Below the pieces are notes generated by a model. That model worked only from the letters and a program-made list of their open reading frames with translations, was not told where the DNA came from and made no database searches. DNA of 16,288 nucleotides from a bacterium (GTDB taxonomy: Bacteria > Babelota > Babeliae > Babelales > RVW-14): positions 1-16,288 of the forward strand of contig JAHFBS010000003.1 of assembly GCA_023249895.1 (NCBI GenBank), written 5' to 3'. Below, piece after piece: positions 15,523 through 16,288 of the stretch (within the stretch, counting starts at the first letter, position 1; each line of letters starts with the position of its first letter). Position numbers and translations under genes: made by a program.

Positions 15523-15807
15523 TTATTTTGCTTTTTGCGTGTAGGATTTATACCCAGGCTTTTGGCATTTGCAATCTTTTTTGCCGCAGCATTTTTTTTC
15601 GCACGTGCATTTATGTTTTTTTGATTTGTGCTTACATTTTGTGCAATCTTTGTCAGTTGTATAGCAGGCTTTAGCTTTTTTGCATTTCATATTGCAGTTG
15701 GTGCAGGTGCAAGCCTTTCCAGCGCTGTCTGTCATCGTGCAATTGCCCAGAAGTGCAGGCGCTACGCCCAGTGCGGCAAGCAGAACACAGAATATCATCT
15801 TTTTCAT
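15523..15807 (-). CDS. Exported Cys/Lys-rich mini-protein
   Basis: 94 residues from ATG 15807, chosen for the AAAGGAGA RBS just upstream and the MKKMIFCVLLAALGVAPALL signal peptide. Cleavage is probably near residue 20-22; LLGNC loosely resembles a lipobox but has Asn before the Cys. The mature part of about 70 residues has 14 cysteines, mostly in CxC, CxxC and CC spacings (TCTNC, MKCKK, CTKCKHK, CTCEKKCCGKKDCKC), and is dominated by Lys/Thr. This resembles metallothioneins or disulfide-rich secreted peptides, but no exact family is recognised. The cysteines could bind metal or form disulfides. It has its own terminator and a -10-like box, so it is probably monocistronic. Confidence 0.82.
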   Translation of the reverse strand: MKKMIFCVLLAALGVAPALLGNCTMTDSAGKACTCTNCNMKCKKAKACYTTDKDCTKCKHKSKKHKCTCEKKCCGKKDCKCQKPGYKSYTQKAK

Positions 15808-15862
15808 GGATCTCCTTTCTGAGAAAACTTCCAACATTACACAATACCCACCCTACAAAAAA

Positions 15863-15868
15863 ATTATA
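15863..15868 (-). promoter_or_regulatory. Consensus -10 box for the Cys-rich protein gene
   Basis: TATAAT on the minus strand is an exact -10 match. It would start RNA near 15856, giving a leader of about 50 nt. No clear -35 hexamer is visible at the expected distance. Confidence 0.4.
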
Positions 15869-15907
15869 CAAGGGGGAAGGGTTTATATTTTTTTGTTTGA
15901 AGCAATG

Positions 15908-15939
15908 AAAAAGGGGCGTGCTTTTTAAGGCACGCCCCT
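15908..15939 (-). terminator. Intrinsic terminator of the RRM protein gene
   Basis: AGGGGCGTGC (15912-15921) and GCACGCCCCT (15930-15939) form a 10 bp stem with an 8 nt loop. On the minus strand it is followed by T's. It lies about 36 nt past the stop of the RRM gene. Confidence 0.85.
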
Positions 15940-15974
15940 GATGTAGTGCGATATTATAATGAGGTATTTAGCTC

Positions 15975-16288
15975 TTAGCGATTAAAACGATCGCCGCCTC
16001 TGCCGCCACCAAAACCACCTCTGCTACCGCCAAAGCCGCCGCTACGGTTGCCGCCGAAGCCGCCGCCGCGATTGCCGCCGAAGCCGCCTGTGCGTTCTTG
16101 TGGTGGACGAGCTTCGCTGACACGGATTGATTGGCCTTTAACATCTGAACCATTCAAGCCGGCGATTGCAGCGTTTGCTTCTTCATCACCCATTTCAACG
16201 AAACCAAAACCACGGGATTGGCCGCTGAATTTGTCTTTGATAACGCGGGCTGAAATAACAGCGCCGTAGGCTGAGAAAACATCGCTAA
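15975..16288 (-). CDS. RRM RNA-binding protein with Gly/Arg-rich tail (5' end beyond window)
   Basis: 103 codons are visible, open to the right edge; the frame starts at base 16286. The first 57 or so residues are the later part of one RNA-recognition motif: DVFSAYGAV, then RNP1 SRGFGFVEM (visible residues 24-32), then A..AIAGLNGSDVKGQSIRVSEA. Only the first 15-20 residues, including RNP2, should be missing. The tail (65-103) is built of GGFGGNR/GGFGGSR units ending in DRFNR, as in small glycine-rich bacterial and cyanobacterial RNA-binding proteins. Role by family: single-stranded RNA binding, often in stress or cold response. The stop is followed by its own terminator. Confidence 0.9.
   Translation of the reverse strand, partial: SDVFSAYGAVISARVIKDKFSGQSRGFGFVEMGDEEANAAIAGLNGSDVKGQSIRVSEARPPQERTGGFGGNRGGGFGGNRSGGFGGSRGGFGGGRGGDRFNR

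Noticed and set aside
15968..16269. Alternative-frame Ala-rich and Pro-rich proteins opposite or beside the RRM gene
   Set aside because: These are low-complexity by-products of the GGFGG-encoding repeats; the RRM frame with RNP1 is the real one.

Overview
The window reads as a bacterial chromosome segment of moderate-to-low GC with clear Shine-Dalgarno sequences (AGGAGA/GGAGGAGA) and intrinsic terminators. The gene mix is housekeeping (PIN-PhoH ATPase, threonyl-tRNA synthetase, RodA, SbcC/Rad50, RRM protein) beside a lineage-specific cluster of exported, low-complexity helical proteins and a Cys-rich exported mini-protein. RodA indicates a peptidoglycan wall. A cluster of exported paralogs beside a reduced set of core genes fits a host-associated candidate phylum such as Dependentiae (TM6), but that placement is an inference and cannot be proved from this window.

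Left third (1-6726, all minus strand): four consecutive genes for exported Thr/Ala/Asn-rich helical proteins. Three (1913-3421, 3644-5047, 5317-6726) are full-length paralogs ending in LPKN. The fourth (1-1749) is a divergent relative that runs off the left edge. Each of the three has its own RBS, a GC-rich hairpin just beyond its stop, and an 8-codon mini-ORF with a Shine-Dalgarno-like sequence in its leader. Long identical DNA stretches and a mosaic patch point to recent duplication with gene conversion. I recognise no named family.

Centre (6853-10258): a PIN-PhoH protein (minus) and thrS (plus) are divergent. The likely thrS start is internal to the longest reading frame, because a good sigma70-type promoter lies just upstream of it. 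ThrRS lacks the N-terminal TGS domain but keeps the editing and catalytic domains. A strong terminator closes thrS.

Right part (10280-16288): a GT28/MGDG-synthase-like glycosyltransferase with an export-type N-terminus (plus) converges on and overlaps rodA (minus). rodA is divergent from sbcC (plus), which carries Walker A, zinc hook, signature and Walker B motifs. A 94-residue exported protein with 14 cysteines in its mature part follows on the minus strand. The right edge cuts an RRM RNA-binding protein with a Gly/Arg-rich tail (minus). The genes look individually transcribed rather than arranged in a large operon, and no intergenic gap exceeds 300 bases.
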